Positions 18,625 to 28,031 are shown, numbered from the stretch's first letter. The stretch: 64,000 nucleotides of DNA from Vannielia litorea (GCF_900142295.1 NZ_FSRL01000001.1:1922001-1986000); one strand, 5' to 3'. Numbers and translations: made by a program. The notes: generated from the letters alone by a model not told the origin.

Positions 18625-19536
18625 ATGTCCATCCGCCCCGTCACCGAAATCCGCCCCGCCCAGGCCACCCTGGAGGGCGCCGGCGTCAAGCTGCACCGCG
18701 CCTTCGGGTTCCATAACCCCAAGGAACTGAACCCTTTTCTGCTCTTCGACGACTTCCGCAACGAACGGCCCGAGGACTTCATCAAGGGCTTTCCCTGGCA
18801 CCCGCACCGAGGCATCGAGACCATCACCTACGTGCTCGCCGGCACTGTCGAGCACGGTGACAGCCTCGGCAACCGCGGCGTCCTCGGCCCGGGCTCGATC
18901 CAGCTCATGACCGCCGGGTCGGGGATCATGCACCAGGAAATGCCCTCGGGAAACGAGAAGGGCCAGATGCACGGCTTCCAGCTCTGGGGCAACCTGCCCG
19001 CCTCGCTGAAGATGACCGCCCCCCGCTACCAGGACATCGCCGGCACCGAACTGCCTGAAATCCTTGACGATGATGGCACCCGCGTGAAGGTCGTGATCGG
19101 CGATTACCGGGGCTACAAGAGCCCTGTCGACGGCATCGCCGCCGACCCGCAGTACCTCGACATCTTCGTGCCCGCCGGGGTCCGCAAGACCTTCAAGGTC
19201 GACACCTACCGCCGCGCCTTCGCCTATGTCTTCGAGGGCAACGGCCGCTTCGCCGACGCCTCCGCCCCGGGCGGCGTGCTGCTCGAGAAGGAGGTGATGG
19301 GCGAGGAGGTCAACATCCGCGACCTGTCGGGAGACCGCACCCTCGTGCGCTTCGGCACGGGCGACGAAGTGACTGTTCAGGCTGGCGAAAAAGGCATCCG
19401 CTTCCTGCTGATCTCGGGCGCGCCGATCAACGAGCCGGTGGCCTGGCATGGGCCGATCGTGATGAACACGCCCGCCGAGTTGCAACAGGCCATGACAGAC
19501 CTGCGCAACGGCACCTTCGTCAAACCGGCGCATTGA
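18625..19536 (+). CDS. Pirin family protein
   Basis: 303 aa from ATG 18625, with GAAAGGAG 7 nt upstream. It is a bicupin of the pirin family. The N-terminal cupin carries the metal site with His residues in FPWHPHRGIETITYVL, then EHGDS, and the conserved GSGIMHQEMP (His and Glu). The second cupin (about residues 170-290) includes GAPINEPVAWHGPIVMNT, the family signature. Bacterial pirins are iron-binding cytosolic proteins, some with quercetinase activity and some that modulate pyruvate dehydrogenase; which applies here is unknown. Single gene. Confidence 0.92.
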   Translation: MSIRPVTEIRPAQATLEGAGVKLHRAFGFHNPKELNPFLLFDDFRNERPEDFIKGFPWHPHRGIETITYVLAGTVEHGDSLGNRGVLGPGSIQLMTAGSGIMHQEMPSGNEKGQMHGFQLWGNLPASLKMTAPRYQDIAGTELPEILDDDGTRVKVVIGDYRGYKSPVDGIAADPQYLDIFVPAGVRKTFKVDTYRRAFAYVFEGNGRFADASAPGGVLLEKEVMGEEVNIRDLSGDRTLVRFGTGDEVTVQAGEKGIRFLLISGAPINEPVAWHGPIVMNTPAELQQAMTDLRNGTFVKPAH

Positions 19537-19640
19537 AAGACCACGTCATCCTCGGGTCAGGCCCGAGGACGACCGCCCCACCGCGGTGTTAATCCGGATT
19601 TAACCCGCGGCGGAGATACTTGCGGGACCAAACGAAAGGA

Positions 19641-20228
19641 TCACGCCCCCTTCACAGCCCGCCGCACCATGTTCCAGTAGATCCGCTCCACGCGGTCCTG
19701 GCTCAACCGGCCGCCCTCGCGATACCAGGTGTTCACGCCGTTCAGCATGGCGATCACCGCCATCGTCGCCAGCCGCGTGTCGGGGATCTGGAACACGCCT
19801 TTCTCCTGGCCGTCCACCAGCACGGCCTCCACTGCGTCCTCGTAGCGTCGGCGCAGCGCCGAAATCACCTTCCGGTTCTCCGGCTCCAGGTTGCGCAATT
19901 CCATGTAGTTGATGAACACCCCGTCTTTGTGGGTGAGGTTGTAGCCGATGTGATACCGCACGATCCACTCCAGCCTCTCGCCGGGGCTGCCATCGGGCAT
20001 TGCGGCTATCCCGGCCAGCACGTCGCCCATGTGGTCATGCATCAGATCAAATAAAAGAGCCTGTTTATCAGTGGTATAGGTGTAGAGGGCCCCGGCCTGA
20101 ACGCCCACTTCGCGGGCGATCTGGCGCATCGAGACCGCCGCAAACCCGTATTGCGCGAAGAGCCGAAGTGCCGCCTCGCGCACCTTCGGCCCGGTGATTT
20201 CCGCATGAGAGCCCGCCTTCCTCGCCAT
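19641..20228 (-). CDS. TetR-family transcriptional regulator
   Basis: 195 aa from ATG 20228 (a TTG 12 nt upstream is less likely). The N-terminal HTH is VREAALRLFAQYGFAAVSM, then RQIAREVGVQAGALYTYTTD, typical of TetR. The C-terminal ligand domain (about 65-195) is helical and includes YNLTHKDGVFINYMELRNL, a form seen in alphaproteobacterial regulators of acyl-CoA metabolism, though the effector cannot be deduced. A palindrome (20245-20258) 17 nt before the start suggests autoregulation. The gene stands alone, and the divergent lipoprotein gene is the only possible neighbouring target. Confidence 0.9.
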   Translation of the reverse strand: MARKAGSHAEITGPKVREAALRLFAQYGFAAVSMRQIAREVGVQAGALYTYTTDKQALLFDLMHDHMGDVLAGIAAMPDGSPGERLEWIVRYHIGYNLTHKDGVFINYMELRNLEPENRKVISALRRRYEDAVEAVLVDGQEKGVFQIPDTRLATMAVIAMLNGVNTWYREGGRLSQDRVERIYWNMVRRAVKGA

Positions 20229-20244
20229 GCCCGCCACCAAACCC

Positions 20245-20258
20245 TGAACGTGCGTTCA
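20245..20258. promoter_or_regulatory. Probable TetR operator palindrome
   Basis: TGAACG-TG-CGTTCA, 6-bp arms with a 2-nt centre, lies 17 nt upstream of the regulator ATG and 70 nt before the divergent lipoprotein start. Position and symmetry fit an autoregulatory TetR site. Confidence 0.6.
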
Positions 20259-20327
20259 ATTCAAGCGTGGATGTCAGCCCTCATATCGCGCTTCCCTCCT
20301 CCCGCGCCGTTGGCTACCCTCGCCGCC

Positions 20328-20633
20328 ATGACCCGCGCCGCCCTCCTCCTCTGCCTCGCCCTCGCCGGCTGCACCCAGTTTCCCGAGCTCGACGCGGTCA
20401 CCAGCGCCTCGGCCAAGTCCGCCGCCTACCCGCGCCTCGTGCCGATCGACGGCATCCTCGCCCGGGCAGGCAGCTCCGGCACGGACCCGGTGGCCCTGCG
20501 CAGTTCGCTCGAGGCCCGGGTCGCCGGCCTGCGCACCCGCGCCGCCCGGATGCGCGGCCCGATCATCGAGCCGCCCGTGCGCGCCCGGATGAACGACGCC
20601 CTGCGCCGCCACGCCGCCCTCCATTCCGGTTGA
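20328..20633 (+). CDS. Small predicted lipoprotein
   Basis: 101 aa. MTRAALLLCLALAGCTQ is a short lipoprotein signal with lipobox LAGC (Cys15). The mature part is Ala/Arg-rich with no recognised domain: FPELDAVTSASAKSAAYPRL, then a helix predicted over about residues 50-75. The longer upstream frame lacks a signal and is not used. It is probably a cell-envelope lipoprotein of unknown function. Similar 'PRLVPID' lipoproteins are common in Rhodobacterales as I recall them; not verified. Confidence 0.7.
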   Translation: MTRAALLLCLALAGCTQFPELDAVTSASAKSAAYPRLVPIDGILARAGSSGTDPVALRSSLEARVAGLRTRAARMRGPIIEPPVRARMNDALRRHAALHSG

Positions 20634-20690
20634 GCCCGGTTTCGCAACCGGCTATGCCCGCGCAGGAATTTCACCCGATGGAGGCTTGCC

Positions 20691-21977
20691 ATGTCTGACC
20701 CGCTTCGCCTTGGAATCGCCGGGCTCGGCACCGTCGGCACCGGGGTCGTCAAGATCGTCCGCCGCCACGCCGATCTGCTCACCGCCCGCACCGGACGGCC
20801 CATCACCATCTCGGCCGTCTCGGCCCGCTCGCGCGACAAGGACCGGGGCGTGCCGCTCAAGGATTACGCGTGGGAAGACAACGCGGTAGAGCTCGCCCAG
20901 CGCGATGACGTCGATGTCTTCGTCGAGCTGATGGGCGGCGAGGATGGCCCGGCCAAGGCCGCCACCGAGGCCGCCATCGCCGCCGGCAAGCAGGTTGTCA
21001 CCGCCAACAAGGCCATGCTGGCGATCCACGGTCAGAACCTCGCGGAGGCCGCCGAAGCCTCGGGCACCCAGATCCGCTACGAGGCCGCCGTCGCAGGGGG
21101 TATCCCGGTCATCAAGGCGCTCACCGAGGGGCTCGCGGGCAACGAGATCACCCGCGTCATGGGGGTGATGAACGGCACCTGCAACTACATCCTCACCAAG
21201 ATGGAAGCCACCGGCCAGGGCTACAACGCGCTCTTCGAGGAATGCGCCAAGCTGGGCTATCTCGAGGCCGACCCCAACCTCGACGTGGGGGGCATCGACG
21301 CCGCCCACAAGCTGGCGATCCTCTCCTCCATCGCCTTCGGCACGCAGGTCAACTTCGACGGCATCGAGATCGAGGGCATCCAGCGGATCACCCTCTCCGA
21401 CATCCGCCACGCCGCCGACATGGGCTTCCGCATCAAGCTGCTGGGCGTCGCGCAGATGACAGGCCGCGGGCTGGAGCAGCGGATGACCCCCTGCCTCGTG
21501 CCCTATGACTCGCCCCTCGGCCAGCTCGAGGGCGGCACCAACATGGTGGTGATCGAGGGCGACTCGGTCGAGCAGATCGTGCTGCGCGGCCCCGGCGCAG
21601 GTGAGGGCCCCACCGCCTCCGCCGTCATGGCCGACATCTGCGACATCGCCCGTGGCACGCGGCTGCCGGTCTTCGGTACACCCTCGAACACGCTCACCAA
21701 AGCGCCCGCCGCACGCTCGGCCTCGGCCGCGCCCTACTACCTGCGGATGGACCTGCACGACAAGCCGGGCGCCATGGCAAAGGTGGCCGCAGCCCTCGGC
21801 GAGGCCGGCGTCAGCATCGACCGGATGCGCCAGTACGGCCACGACAACGAGGCCGCCCCGGTGCTCTTCGTCACCCACAAGACCACGCACGCCTCGCTGG
21901 CCGCCGCCCTCGAGGCCATCGGCAAGACAAGCGTGGTGCTGGGCGAGCCCGTGGCGCTGCGGATCGAGCATCTCTGA
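20691..21977 (+). CDS. hom: Homoserine dehydrogenase
   Basis: NAD(P)-dependent reduction of aspartate semialdehyde to homoserine, the branch point to threonine and methionine. 428 aa from ATG 20691 with GATGGAGG-type site upstream. N-terminal Rossmann fold LGIAGLGTVGTGVVKI; central catalytic domain with VVTANKAMLA, YEAAVAGGIPVI and VMGVMNGTCNYILTKME, including the catalytic Lys and Asp region; C-terminal ACT domain from about residue 350 (YYLRMDLHDKPGAMAKVAA), which gives feedback control by threonine. It has the standard length for monofunctional enzymes. No threonine genes adjoin. Confidence 0.96.
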   Translation: MSDPLRLGIAGLGTVGTGVVKIVRRHADLLTARTGRPITISAVSARSRDKDRGVPLKDYAWEDNAVELAQRDDVDVFVELMGGEDGPAKAATEAAIAAGKQVVTANKAMLAIHGQNLAEAAEASGTQIRYEAAVAGGIPVIKALTEGLAGNEITRVMGVMNGTCNYILTKMEATGQGYNALFEECAKLGYLEADPNLDVGGIDAAHKLAILSSIAFGTQVNFDGIEIEGIQRITLSDIRHAADMGFRIKLLGVAQMTGRGLEQRMTPCLVPYDSPLGQLEGGTNMVVIEGDSVEQIVLRGPGAGEGPTASAVMADICDIARGTRLPVFGTPSNTLTKAPAARSASAAPYYLRMDLHDKPGAMAKVAAALGEAGVSIDRMRQYGHDNEAAPVLFVTHKTTHASLAAALEAIGKTSVVLGEPVALRIEHL

Positions 21978-22025
21978 CCGGCTTTGTCACTTGAGCCGTG
22001 GCGCGCAGATGGCCATGCTGCGGCC

Positions 22026-23636
22026 ATGTTGCGGCTCGCCCTGATCCTCGCCCTCCTTGCGCTCCCCGCCCAGGCGCAAAGCCTCTCCGACCGCGCCTTT
22101 CAGGCCGCGCAATGGGCCATGTTGTCCTCCGCCGGCAGCGCGATCCGTCAGGCCGGAGTTCGCAGGTCGGCAGGCGACGGCGCCCTGGCCGCCCTGCTCA
22201 AGGCCCGTCAGCAAGTGGCCGACCGCCGGGCCAGGGCCGAGGCCGATCTGGGCGCTCTGGGGCGCGACGGCACCGCCGCCACCGCCGAGGCCACGCGACT
22301 CTCGGGCGAGATCGAGGGCTATTCCGTCGAGATCGCCAGGCTCGACCGACAGATCGAGGCCGACTTTCCCCGGTTTCACGAGCTGACCCGCCCACAGCCG
22401 CTGACCCTCTCCGAGGTGCAGGGCCTGCTTGGTGCCGACGAGGCGCTGCTCTTCCTCTACTCGGGCGCCCGCGAAACTCACATCTGGGCCGTCACCCCCG
22501 GCGGCAGTGCTTGGCAGCGCATCTCGATCGGCCGCGACCAGCTTGCCGACGATGTCGCAACCCTGCGCCGTTCGCTCACGGCCGCCAACAACGCACGCGG
22601 GGCCGAGGCGCTGAAGACATTGGGGAAATCCCGCCAGATCGCGCCTTTCGACAGGCTGACGGCCCATCTGGTCTACACAGACCTCCTGCGCGACGTGCTG
22701 GAGCTGATCCCGCCGGGCACGCGAGTGTATACCGTCACCCAGGGCCCGCTCTCCGGCCTGCCTCTGGCGCTGCTGGTCACCGCATTTCCGCAGACCAGCC
22801 CCGAGATGGATGGCGACCCCGACACGTTGCGCGCCACGCCTTGGCTCTTCCAGCGGCACCCGCTTGTCACCCTGCCCACCGTCGAGAGCCTGCGCAGCGT
22901 GGCCCAACCTGGCCCCGCGCGACCGCCAGGTGCACAGGCCTTTCTCGGCATCGGTGCGCCCACGCTCACCGGCGGGGCTGCCGGGTTGCGCGGCGTCGCC
23001 TTCACCGATGCGGGCGCAGATCCCGAGAGCATCCGCGCGCTCGCCCCCCTGCCCGGCACCCTGCGCGAACTCCGGGCGATCGCGGCCACCTTCGGGGCCG
23101 GTCCCGAACGCCTGCTGACCGGCGATGCCGCGCGCGAGCCCGCCCTGCGCGCGGCCGGCCTCGAGACGGCCGAGGTGGTGGTCTTTGCCACCCATGGGTT
23201 GCTCTCCGGAGATCTGACCGGACTTGCAGAGCCCGCCCTGGTGCTCACCCCGCCCGATGCCGCCAGCCCCCAGGACGATGGGCTTCTGACCGCCTCCGAG
23301 ATCGCCGACATGAGCCTTGTCGCCGACTGGATCGTGCTTTCGGCCTGCAACACGGCAGGCGGCGACGGACGGCCCGATGCCGATGGCCTTTCCGGCCTCG
23401 CCCGGGCCTTCCTCGTGGCCGGGGCGCGCAGCATCATGGTCAGCCACTGGCCGGTGCGCGATGACGCCGCCGCCCGCCTCACCTCCGACAGCTTCGCCGG
23501 CCTGAAGGCCGGACTCCCGAGCAAGGCCAAGGCGTTGCAGGCGGCCATGCAGGCAATGCTCCAGGATCCGGGCGACCCCACGATGGCCCACCCCGCCGCC
23601 TGGGCGCCATTCATCCTTGTCGGAGACGGCAGATGA
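22026..23636 (+). CDS. Secreted CHAT-domain (caspase-like) protease
   Basis: 536 aa. ATG 22026 is chosen because it begins a signal peptide (MLRLALILALLALPAQAQS, cleavage after AQA); the earlier in-frame start would hide it. Residues 20-130 are helical. Residues about 140-536 form a CHAT domain of clan CD peptidases: strand VVVFATHGLL with catalytic His390 and WIVLSACNTAGG with catalytic Cys441, then ARAFLVAGARSIMVSHWPV, all typical. CHAT proteins usually carry TPR repeats in the same chain. Here the TPR-like protein is the next gene, overlapping by 4 bp (ATGA). The site of action would be the periplasm. Confidence 0.9.
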   Translation: MLRLALILALLALPAQAQSLSDRAFQAAQWAMLSSAGSAIRQAGVRRSAGDGALAALLKARQQVADRRARAEADLGALGRDGTAATAEATRLSGEIEGYSVEIARLDRQIEADFPRFHELTRPQPLTLSEVQGLLGADEALLFLYSGARETHIWAVTPGGSAWQRISIGRDQLADDVATLRRSLTAANNARGAEALKTLGKSRQIAPFDRLTAHLVYTDLLRDVLELIPPGTRVYTVTQGPLSGLPLALLVTAFPQTSPEMDGDPDTLRATPWLFQRHPLVTLPTVESLRSVAQPGPARPPGAQAFLGIGAPTLTGGAAGLRGVAFTDAGADPESIRALAPLPGTLRELRAIAATFGAGPERLLTGDAAREPALRAAGLETAEVVVFATHGLLSGDLTGLAEPALVLTPPDAASPQDDGLLTASEIADMSLVADWIVLSACNTAGGDGRPDADGLSGLARAFLVAGARSIMVSHWPVRDDAAARLTSDSFAGLKAGLPSKAKALQAAMQAMLQDPGDPTMAHPAAWAPFILVGDGR

Positions 23637-25099
23637 AGCGCCTCGCCCTTGTGCTCCTTCTCGCGCTCTTCCCGGCGCTCACCGCAGCTCAGGGCATCGA
23701 GTCCGACGGCCCCGCCTTCGACGAGATGCTCTCCCGGATCAACGAGGCCATGGCCACGGGCGATGATGACGCCATCTATGCCACGCTCAATGCCGGTATC
23801 CGCGAGGCCCGCGAGAAGGGCCACCTGACCCCCGGCTGGTCGATCTTCTATGCCATGCTCACCGATGCCGCGCGGCTTCAGAAGAACAACCCCGCCTACG
23901 CCCTGCAACTGGCCGAGGACGGCCTCGCTCTCGTGGCGCAGTCCGATGGCAGCTACGAGGAGGTGGGCTGGGTGCTGATGGTGTCGCGTGCCTATGCGCT
24001 GGCCGACCTGGGGCGCCACGCCGAGGCGGTGGAGGTCGGGCGATCCGCGTTGCCGCCCTTCCGCAAGGCCTTTGGCGACGAAGACGCCGACGAGTTTGCC
24101 GGCTATGTCGACCAATGGGAGCGTGGCGAACTGGGCGACTTCAACCGATCCTCCCTCGACGTCGCCCAGGACAGGGTGAACCAGGCCGAAACAGCCTTCG
24201 GCAAGGGAGAATACGGCCGCGCGATCGAACTCGCGCAATCCGCCCGCATCCCGGCGATTGCCGGAGCCAGCCCCGATGCCCTCCTGGCCGCTGGGCTGAA
24301 CTTTCGGGCCGAGCACATCGTGGGGCAGGCCCAGGCCAGCCTGAACCGGCCACGGGACGCCTGCGCCAGCTTCCTCTCCGCCCTGCGCCACATAGCCGAG
24401 CCCTGGGAGGGCAGCGGCCGGGTCACTTGGCGCTTCACGCCGGAACTGGAGCAGGACCGGCAAATGCTCTACCGGCACATGAGCCGGCTGAGCGCCTGCG
24501 CGGCGACGCTGGGCAACGCCGATCTCGCCAATGCCGCCCTGGTGGAAGCCGAGGCACTGGCCGACCCGCCGGACTGGCGCGCCGACGCCATGGTCACCCG
24601 CGCGTCCCTGCTGGCCAGCACCGGAAGCTGGATCGAAGCCCATGAGCTGCTGCAAGAGGCCGTAGCCGTTGCCGAAACCTCGCAGAACAGCGCCATCATC
24701 AGCTCCACGGCCTTCTATGCCGCGCTCGTTGCGGTCAAGACCGCCTCGCTCCGCGAGGTCGCCGTTCCCTCCCAGGCCCTCATCGCCTCGGCCGAAGCCA
24801 TCCTGCATCAGCCCGACCCGCCACTGGGCCACGCCTTCGTGCTGCGCGAGACCGCCCAGACCCTGCTGGCGGTCGGCCAGACAGATGTGGCGGTCGGGTT
24901 TGCCGAACGCTCTGTCATGATCCAGCGCGAGTGGGTGCAGCAATCCACCGACAGCGAGTTCGGCACCGACCAGGCCCGCATCGGCATGGCGACAGCGGTC
25001 GAGACCTTTCTGTCCGCCGCCCATGGCGTTGCCGAAGCCACGGCCCCTGCGGAGGCCTGCCCGGAGCCCGAATACCGCCACTGCGTCATCGTCGAGTGA
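23633..25099 (+). CDS. Secreted TPR-like repeat protein, partner of CHAT protease
   Basis: 488 aa. Signal peptide MKRLALVLLLALFPALTAAQ. The rest is entirely helical with degenerate TPR-like pairs, for example NPAYALQLAEDGLALVAQ, RAYALADLGRHAEAVEVGR, and later SWIEAHELLQEAVAVAE and LGQ-type repeats. Two C-terminal Cys residues occur (EACPEPEYRHC). It starts inside the last codons of the CHAT gene (ATGA overlap at 23633-23636), so the two products are made together and both exported. It likely presents substrates or regulates the CHAT enzyme, by analogy with TPR-CHAT single-chain proteins. No other gene overlaps this pair. Confidence 0.75.
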   Translation: MKRLALVLLLALFPALTAAQGIESDGPAFDEMLSRINEAMATGDDDAIYATLNAGIREAREKGHLTPGWSIFYAMLTDAARLQKNNPAYALQLAEDGLALVAQSDGSYEEVGWVLMVSRAYALADLGRHAEAVEVGRSALPPFRKAFGDEDADEFAGYVDQWERGELGDFNRSSLDVAQDRVNQAETAFGKGEYGRAIELAQSARIPAIAGASPDALLAAGLNFRAEHIVGQAQASLNRPRDACASFLSALRHIAEPWEGSGRVTWRFTPELEQDRQMLYRHMSRLSACAATLGNADLANAALVEAEALADPPDWRADAMVTRASLLASTGSWIEAHELLQEAVAVAETSQNSAIISSTAFYAALVAVKTASLREVAVPSQALIASAEAILHQPDPPLGHAFVLRETAQTLLAVGQTDVAVGFAERSVMIQREWVQQSTDSEFGTDQARIGMATAVETFLSAAHGVAEATAPAEACPEPEYRHCVIVE

Positions 25100-25188
25100 T
25101 CGCTTGCGCTAACACGCCGCGCAAGGGTTGCACCGCCCATGGCGGAAGGCTACCCAAGCGTCAAACAGCCAGCCACGAGGGGCACCCG

Positions 25189-26160
25189 ATGACCAAGAAG
25201 CCTGAATTCCACGACCGGATGCTCTCGCTGGGCCTCGCCCGCGTGTCGGAGGCCGCCGCGCTGGCCTCGGCCAAGCTGATCGGCCGCGGCGACGAAAAGG
25301 CCGCCGACCAGGCGGCCGTGAACGCCATGCGCGACCAGCTCAACAAGCTCGACATCAAGGGCGTGGTGGTGATCGGCGAAGGCGAGCGCGACGAGGCCCC
25401 GATGCTCTACATCGGCGAGGAGGTGGGCACCGGCACCGGGCCGGAGGTGGATATCGCGCTTGACCCGCTCGAGGGCACCACGCTGACTGCCAAGGACATG
25501 CCCAATGCGCTGACCGTCATCGCCATGGCGCCGCGCGGCTCCATGCTGCACGCCCCGGATGTCTACATGGAAAAGCTCGCCATCGGCCCCGGCTACCCCG
25601 AGGGGATCGTCAGCCTCAGCCAGTCCCCTTCCGAGCGCGTCCGCCTTCTGGCCGCCTCCAAGCAGGCCACGCCGGCTGATATCACCGTCTGCATCCTCGA
25701 ACGCCCCCGCCACGAGGAGCTGATCGCCGAGGTCCGCTCGACCGGTGCCGCGATCCGCCTCATCACCGATGGCGACGTGGCCGGCGTCATGCATTGCGCC
25801 GAGCCCGAGAAGACCGGGATCGACATGTACATGGGCCTCGGCGGGGCGCCTGAAGGCGTGCTCGCGGCTGCCGCGCTCAAGTGCATGGGTGGCCAGATGT
25901 GGGGCAAGCTCACCTTCCGCAACGACGACGAGCGCGGCCGTGCCGCCAAGGCCGGGATCGAAGATCTCGACAAGATCTACAGCCGCGACGAGATGGTCCA
26001 GGCCGACGTGATCTTCGCCGCCACCGGCGTGACCGATGGCTCGATTCTGTCGGGCATCAAGCGCGAGGTCGGCTATCTCACCGCCGAAACCCTGCTGATG
26101 CGCTCCAAGACCGGCTCAGTACGTCGAATGCAGTACCGCAACCCGACCTCCGCGATGTAA
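25189..26160 (+). CDS. glpX: Class II fructose-1,6-bisphosphatase (GlpX)
   Basis: Gluconeogenic hydrolysis of fructose-1,6-bisphosphate to fructose-6-phosphate; the enzyme may also act on sedoheptulose-1,7-bisphosphate. 323 aa from ATG 25189 with ACGAGGGGC upstream. It carries VVIGEGERDEAPMLYIGEE and IALDPLEGTTLTAKD, the metal-binding Asp/Glu cluster of the GlpX/Li-sensitive phosphatase fold, then DGDVAGVM and GIDMYMGLGGAPEGVLAA. Length matches E. coli GlpX (336). Its TAA overlaps the ATG of recJ (TAATG), a common alphaproteobacterial order after hom as well. Confidence 0.96.
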   Translation: MTKKPEFHDRMLSLGLARVSEAAALASAKLIGRGDEKAADQAAVNAMRDQLNKLDIKGVVVIGEGERDEAPMLYIGEEVGTGTGPEVDIALDPLEGTTLTAKDMPNALTVIAMAPRGSMLHAPDVYMEKLAIGPGYPEGIVSLSQSPSERVRLLAASKQATPADITVCILERPRHEELIAEVRSTGAAIRLITDGDVAGVMHCAEPEKTGIDMYMGLGGAPEGVLAAAALKCMGGQMWGKLTFRNDDERGRAAKAGIEDLDKIYSRDEMVQADVIFAATGVTDGSILSGIKREVGYLTAETLLMRSKTGSVRRMQYRNPTSAM

Positions 26161-27905
26161 TGCCAGCCTTCCTCGGCGTCGAAGAGTCCCTGACAGGGCG
26201 GCGCTGGGTTGGCCCCGCGCCCGAGGAAGACCGGCTGGCCGAGGCCATGGCCCAGGCCACCGGCCTCCCTGCCCCTCTGGCCCGCCTGCTGGTGCAGCGT
26301 GGCGTGCCTCAGGAAGACGCCGCGGCCTTCCTCGCCCCGTCGCTGCGCGATCTCCTCCCCGACCCGCGCAAGCTGCGCGACATGGAGATCGCGGCCGCAC
26401 GGCTGAACCGCGCCGTGGAGCGCACCGAGAAGATCGCGATCTTCGCCGATTACGACGTCGACGGCGGCACTTCCGCCGCCCTCCTCATTCGCTGGCTCCG
26501 GGCCCTGGAGCGCGATGCCACGCTCTACGTGCCCGACCGTGTGGGCGAAGGCTATGGCCCGAACGCACCCGCGATTTCCGAGCTGTCCCGGTCTCACAGC
26601 CTCATCATCTGCGTCGATTGCGGCACGCTCTCGCACGACGCCCTTGCCGCCGCCGGAGGCACCGACGTGGTGGTGCTCGATCATCACCTGGGGGGCGAAA
26701 CGCTTCCGCCTGCAGTCGCCGTGGTCAACCCCAACCGCCAGGACGAAACCGGCGAGCTGGGTCATCTCTGCGCCGCCGCCGTGGTGTTTCTTTGCCTCGT
26801 CGAAGCCAACCGGCAGCGCCGCGAGGCTGGAAGCGCGCCCCTGCCCGACCTGATGGGGCTGCTCGATCTCGTGGCCCTCGCCACCGTTGCAGACGTGGCG
26901 CCGCTCGTCGGCGTCAACCGCGCTCTCGTGCGGCAGGGCCTCAAGATCATGGCGCACCGCGCCCACCCCGGGCTTGCCGCCCTGGCCGACGTGGCCGGTG
27001 TGGACCGTGCGCCCACGCCCTATCATCTGGGCTACCTGCTCGGCCCCCGGATCAACGCGGGCGGCCGCGTGGGCCGCGCCGATCTGGGCGCGCGCCTTCT
27101 GGCCACCGACGATCCGCTCGAGGCCCGCGAGCTGGCAGAACGCCTCGACACGCTCAACAAGGAGCGCCGCGACATCGAGGCCGCCGTGCAGCAGGCCGCG
27201 ATGGAACAGGCCGAGGCCCGCGGGATGGAAGCTCCCCTCGTCTGGGCCGCCGGAGAGGGTTGGCATCCCGGCGTTGTCGGCATTGTCGCATCACGCCTGA
27301 AAGAGGCCACGGGCCGACCCGCCGTGGTGATCGGCCTGGAGGACGGCGAAGGCAAGGGCTCGGGCCGCTCCATTTCCGGGGTCGATCTGGGCGGATGCGT
27401 GCACCGTCTGGAGGATGAGGGGCTGATCCTTCGGGGTGGCGGGCACAAGATGGCGGCCGGGCTTTCGCTCACGATCGACCAGCTTGAACCCGCGATGGCG
27501 CGCCTCTCGGAGCTACTTGCCCGGCAGGGCGCCGGTGCCGACGGCCCGCGTGACTTGCGGCTGGACGGGCTGATCCTGCCCACCGCCGCCACGGTCGATC
27601 TGATTGAGGCGCTCGAACAGGCAGGCCCTTTCGGCGCCTCGGCCCCGGCCCCACGCTTCGCCCTGCCGGAGGCAGCCCTGGCCGATGCGCGCGTGGTCGG
27701 AGAAGACCACCTCAAGATATCGGTGCGCACAGCCATGGGCCAACGACTTGACGCCATCGGCTTCCGCCTTGCCGACACGCCCCTGGGCCGGGCCATGCTG
27801 GAGTCGCGCGGCGGCGCCTGGCATCTGGCCGGGCGGCTCGAGGTGAATCACTGGCAAGGCCGATCGCGCCCGCAACTGCGCCTCGAAGACGCCGCGCGCG
27901 CCTGA
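26160..27905 (+). CDS. recJ: Single-stranded-DNA-specific exonuclease RecJ
   Basis: 5'-3' exonuclease on single-stranded DNA, acting in RecF-pathway recombination, mismatch and base-excision repair. 581 aa from ATG 26160, which overlaps the glpX stop by one base. The DHH domain (about 90-240) has motif I FADYDVDGGTSA, IICVDCGT and VVLDHHLGG (the DHH motif). The DHHA1 domain (about 360-470) contains GEGWHPGVVGIVASRLKE and LRGGGHKMAAGLS (GGH motif). The C-terminal OB-like domain follows. All metal-binding residues of the family appear present. The end is 126 bp before tRNA-Glu. Confidence 0.96.
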   Translation: MPAFLGVEESLTGRRWVGPAPEEDRLAEAMAQATGLPAPLARLLVQRGVPQEDAAAFLAPSLRDLLPDPRKLRDMEIAAARLNRAVERTEKIAIFADYDVDGGTSAALLIRWLRALERDATLYVPDRVGEGYGPNAPAISELSRSHSLIICVDCGTLSHDALAAAGGTDVVVLDHHLGGETLPPAVAVVNPNRQDETGELGHLCAAAVVFLCLVEANRQRREAGSAPLPDLMGLLDLVALATVADVAPLVGVNRALVRQGLKIMAHRAHPGLAALADVAGVDRAPTPYHLGYLLGPRINAGGRVGRADLGARLLATDDPLEARELAERLDTLNKERRDIEAAVQQAAMEQAEARGMEAPLVWAAGEGWHPGVVGIVASRLKEATGRPAVVIGLEDGEGKGSGRSISGVDLGGCVHRLEDEGLILRGGGHKMAAGLSLTIDQLEPAMARLSELLARQGAGADGPRDLRLDGLILPTAATVDLIEALEQAGPFGASAPAPRFALPEAALADARVVGEDHLKISVRTAMGQRLDAIGFRLADTPLGRAMLESRGGAWHLAGRLEVNHWQGRSRPQLRLEDAARA

Positions 27906-27982
27906 ACCGCCCCGCCGGGCGCCTTGTTTCAAAGGCCCCAAGCCGCATCGCAAAAATCGTGACCTCGGGCGCAAAAATCTTC

Positions 27983-28011
27983 TTGCGCTCACTCGGGGCT
28001 TTGCCTAAACA
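27983..28011 (+). promoter_or_regulatory. Promoter of tRNA-Glu
   Basis: TTGCGC (27983-27988), 17-nt spacer, TAAACA (28006-28011), about 20 bp before the mature tRNA 5' end. It is a housekeeping sigma-70 promoter in the form common before stable RNA genes in this group. Confidence 0.6.
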
Positions 28012-28031
28012 CCCCCCCACGGCTGGACCCT

